DNA of 64,000 bases, taken from positions 2,579,001 through 2,643,000 of the forward strand of contig CP065014.1 of the NCBI GenBank assembly GCA_016700335.1, in the 5' to 3' direction. Under the pieces are notes generated by a model that made no database searches, had not been told where the DNA came from, and saw nothing but the letters and a program-made list of their open reading frames with translations. Every line of letters starts with the position of its first letter. The first letter of the stretch is position 1. Shown here piece after piece: positions 61,930 through 64,000 of the stretch. Position numbers and translations under genes: made by a program. The stretch comes from Chlorobiota bacterium. GTDB lineage: Bacteria > Bacteroidota > Ignavibacteria > OLB7.

Positions 61930-62769
61930 CTAATAAAATCCTTTACCTGTTTTTTTACCAAGCAATCCAGCTTCAACCATTTTACTTTGTATTAAATTTG
62001 GTTGAAACCTAGCTTCATTAAAATATTGTGAATAAACAGATTGTGTTACTGCAAAATTAATATCAATACCTATTAAATCCATTAATTCAAAAGGTCCCAT
62101 TTTAAACCCAATATTTTTCATACATTCATCAACTTTCTGAACAGTAGCAGCACCTTCACTTACAATTCTAAAAGCCTCACCATAAAAATTTCTAGCAACT
62201 CGATTAACGATAAATCCTGGAGTATCTTTTACATTTACTGGAATCTTACTTAACAATTTACAAATTTCAATCACCCTTTCAATTGTTTCCTCACTGGTTC
62301 TATAACCTTTAATAACCTCAACAAGTTTCATAACATGAGCAGGGTTAAAGAAATGCATCCCAACAGAAAATTCAGTCTTAACTAATTTACTAAAAATAGC
62401 AGTTATTGCTAATGATGAAGTATTGCTTGCAAGTATAGTTCCATCATTTGTTATTGATTCAAGTTTAACAAACAGATCCTGTTTTATTTGAAGATTCTCA
62501 ATAATAGCTTCTATAATTATATCGCAATCTGAAAGTTTTTCTAAATCACTTACAAAATGGAATCTTGATAATAGTGTATCTACTTGCTCTTGCGTTAATT
62601 TCTTTCTATCAACCGAATCTTTACTAAATTTATCAATACTCAATCTGCCATTGTTTAATGGTTCTGGGAAATCATAAAGAATAACCTCAAAGCCTGCTAG
62701 TGCAGCACTATATGCAATTCCAGCACCCATAGTTCCAGCTCCACAAACACCAAAAACTTTAGCTTTCAT
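61930..62769 (-). CDS. 3-hydroxybutyryl-CoA dehydrogenase
   Basis: NAD-dependent oxidation of (S)-3-hydroxybutyryl-CoA to acetoacetyl-CoA, or the reverse reaction. The 279 residues have the Rossmann loop GVCGAGTMGAGIAYSAA (residues 7-23), the FVSDLEKLSDCDIIIEAIIEN segment, the catalytic SVGMHFFNPAHVMKLVEVI (His and Glu dyad, near 138), PGFIVNRV and the usual C-terminal GLLGKKTGKGFY. It belongs to the HBD/PaaH group. It fits with the thiolase at 51.6 kb for butanoate or polyhydroxybutyrate-type metabolism. Confidence 0.94.
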   Translation of the reverse strand: MKAKVFGVCGAGTMGAGIAYSAALAGFEVILYDFPEPLNNGRLSIDKFSKDSVDRKKLTQEQVDTLLSRFHFVSDLEKLSDCDIIIEAIIENLQIKQDLFVKLESITNDGTILASNTSSLAITAIFSKLVKTEFSVGMHFFNPAHVMKLVEVIKGYRTSEETIERVIEICKLLSKIPVNVKDTPGFIVNRVARNFYGEAFRIVSEGAATVQKVDECMKNIGFKMGPFELMDLIGIDINFAVTQSVYSQYFNEARFQPNLIQSKMVEAGLLGKKTGKGFY

Positions 62770-62782
62770 TTTGTAATTTTTA

Positions 62783-62790
62783 CAAAGATA
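62783..62790 (-). promoter_or_regulatory. Possible -7 box (TAnnTTTG) of the 3-hydroxybutyryl-CoA dehydrogenase gene
   Basis: Minus-strand TATCTTTG matches the -7 consensus 13 bases before the start codon. The -33 half is not clear (TTG lies about 26 bases upstream). Confidence 0.3.
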
Positions 62791-62831
62791 ATTGAATAAA
62801 TTAAAACTTACATTCCCAATTTTTAATTAAG

Positions 62832-62876
62832 AAAAAAAAAAATCATCTAACTACATAAATTATGTAAGAAAGATGA
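62832..62876 (-). terminator. Terminator after the desaturase gene
   Basis: On the minus strand TCATCT/AGATGA (62871-62876 with 62843-62848) encloses a further TACATA/TATGTA stem and is followed by eleven T. It lies 33 bases after the stop codon at 62909. Confidence 0.8.
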
Positions 62877-62908
62877 CTTTTAAAATCTATGAAAAAATCC
62901 AAATTACA

Positions 62909-63976
62909 TTAAATAACACCAACTGTTTTTAAATACCTTACATGTGATTTTAAAGCTTGGAAAAAAGTTTTATATTCATAATAACGAACATTAAAATCCT
63001 TGCAAACTTCTTTAACTATTCTGCTAATTTCATTGTAATGGACATGTGATACTCTAGGAAAAAGATGATGCTCAATTTGAAAATTCAAACCACCTAATAA
63101 CCACGATAAAGCCTTGTTGCTTGTTGCAAAATTTGTTGTTGTCTCCATTTGATGTACCGCCCATTGATTCTCAATGTTTCCTGTTTTTTCTTCTGGAACT
63201 GGAAAATCGCAAGCTTCTACTAAATGAGCAAGCTGAAGTATTACACTAATGAACAAACCACAAATTGAAGCCATGATAAAGAACCCAATAAGTGTTGGAA
63301 TTACTCCAACCACAATTGATGGTATAACTAAAACCATTGTGGTATAAAATAATTTACTTCCCCAAAAAGTAATATGATCTTTTATGGAAATTGAGCTAAT
63401 TTTTTTATTAGCAATTCTTCTTGAAAAATAATATCTAAAATCAACTAAAAATACCCAAGATAAATATGTTAAGCCATATAATGGAAAACAATACCAATAT
63501 TGGTATTTATGAAATTTGTTAATTGGTTGATCTCTACTTGTCCTCATAAATGGCTGTATATCTATATCATCATCATGTCCGTAAATGTTAGTAAAAGAAT
63601 GATGAACTAAGTTATGACGGACTTTCCAAATAAATGAACTTGCTCCCATGCTATCTAATGAGTAACCGAAAAGTTCATTAACCCATTTTTTACTTGAATA
63701 ACTTCCATGGCAACTATCATGCATAACATTAAAACCAATTGAAGCAAAATTAACTCCTAACAAAGCACATAAAGGCAAAGCAAGCCACCAAACTGGAGTA
63801 AAAAAAACAAGAATTGTATAAAGAGTTGTTGCGGTTATTCCTAAAATTATTGTTTTAGAATAAAGTTTGTAATTTCCTGTTGGAAGGACTCCTTTTTCTT
63901 TAAAGTATGAATCAATACGTTCTTTTAAAACATTAAAGAATGTATTGTCTTGAGCAACAAAAGTCAGTTTTTGCAT
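62909..63976 (-). CDS. Acyl-lipid/acyl-CoA fatty-acid desaturase
   Basis: The 355-residue membrane di-iron desaturase inserts a double bond into fatty acyl chains. The three histidine boxes are HDSCH (86-90), HNLVHH (121-126) and QIEHH (near 309), with Gln in the third box as in delta-5/6 or linoleoyl-CoA-type front-end desaturases. Four or more membrane helices surround them. It lacks a cytochrome b5 domain, so the electron donor must be separate. The start ATG at 63976 is 24 bases from the window end. Regioselectivity is not defined. Confidence 0.92.
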   Translation of the reverse strand: MQKLTFVAQDNTFFNVLKERIDSYFKEKGVLPTGNYKLYSKTIILGITATTLYTILVFFTPVWWLALPLCALLGVNFASIGFNVMHDSCHGSYSSKKWVNELFGYSLDSMGASSFIWKVRHNLVHHSFTNIYGHDDDIDIQPFMRTSRDQPINKFHKYQYWYCFPLYGLTYLSWVFLVDFRYYFSRRIANKKISSISIKDHITFWGSKLFYTTMVLVIPSIVVGVIPTLIGFFIMASICGLFISVILQLAHLVEACDFPVPEEKTGNIENQWAVHQMETTTNFATSNKALSWLLGGLNFQIEHHLFPRVSHVHYNEISRIVKEVCKDFNVRYYEYKTFFQALKSHVRYLKTVGVI

Positions 63977-64000
63977 TTGTGTTTTAATAAGAAGAGAAAA

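Noticed and set aside
1..64000. tRNA or rRNA genes.
   Set aside because: I saw no convincing T-arm or conserved rRNA segments; a covariance-model scan would settle it.

Overview
The window is AT-rich (roughly 30% GC by eye) chromosomal DNA from a member of the Bacteroidota/Chlorobiota/Kapabacteria (FCB) lineage. The evidence for this is: two secreted enzymes with type IX-secretion-style C-terminal domains; many signal-peptide and lipoprotein genes of Bacteroidota type; almost no Shine-Dalgarno sites; several promoters of the Bacteroidota form (TTG or TTTG, a 17-19 base spacer, then TAnnTTTG); a DUF2279 protein; an IgGFc-binding-type surface protein; and menaquinone genes of the futalosine kind. 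I saw no tRNA, rRNA, insertion sequence, prophage or CRISPR array. Genus-level placement is not possible from this text alone.

Layout. 1-9.7 kb: the 5' part of a secreted surface protein, a MATE exporter, ispD, a TPR lipoprotein, a Cu(I) P-type ATPase, speA and a FAH-family enzyme. 9.9-17.1 kb: an EF-G-like GTPase, a secreted protein of unknown function, der, a GH88/105-type hydrolase, a beta-barrel plus hemerythrin pair, and thioredoxin. 17.3-24.4 kb (all minus): a twin-PDZ protein, then a run menG - ubiX-like - mqnE-like - lipoprotein - dedA - ptsH, preceded by a LysM-like/coiled-coil lipoprotein pair. 24.7-36.3 kb: recG, a tyrosine-recombinase homologue, an AddA-like helicase, a membrane protein coupled to lepB, a TPR membrane protein, a pseudouridine synthase and a lone HisA-like protein. 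36.4-46.1 kb: Ste24 and YgjP-type metalloproteases, a lipoprotein, and a TamB plus outer-membrane barrel pair. 46.2-51.5 kb: a heparinase II/III-type lyase, a tandemly duplicated DUF2892 gene with a rhodanese, and an arylsulfotransferase-like enzyme. 51.6-64 kb: thiolase, an ECF sigma/anti-sigma-like pair facing a lipoprotein and an OmpA-like outer-membrane protein, a GT2, a DUF2279 protein, an AhpD-like protein, gcvH, 3-hydroxybutyryl-CoA dehydrogenase and a fatty-acid desaturase.

Most genes are housekeeping or envelope genes. The unexplained content lies in homologues that have lost their catalytic signature but keep the fold. The MqnE-like protein has no [4Fe-4S] cysteines and sits in the menaquinone cluster. 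The HisA-like protein has no catalytic aspartates and no N-half phosphate loop. The tyrosine recombinase lacks Arg I. The EF-G paralogue lacks the catalytic His and the Asn of NKxD. The AddA-like helicase has a damaged nuclease motif. The first of these is the best candidate for something undescribed. Other points of interest are an almost identical 251-bp gene duplication, an 18+18 bp perfect inverted repeat in the longest intergenic gap, and the sigma factor/surface-protein module.
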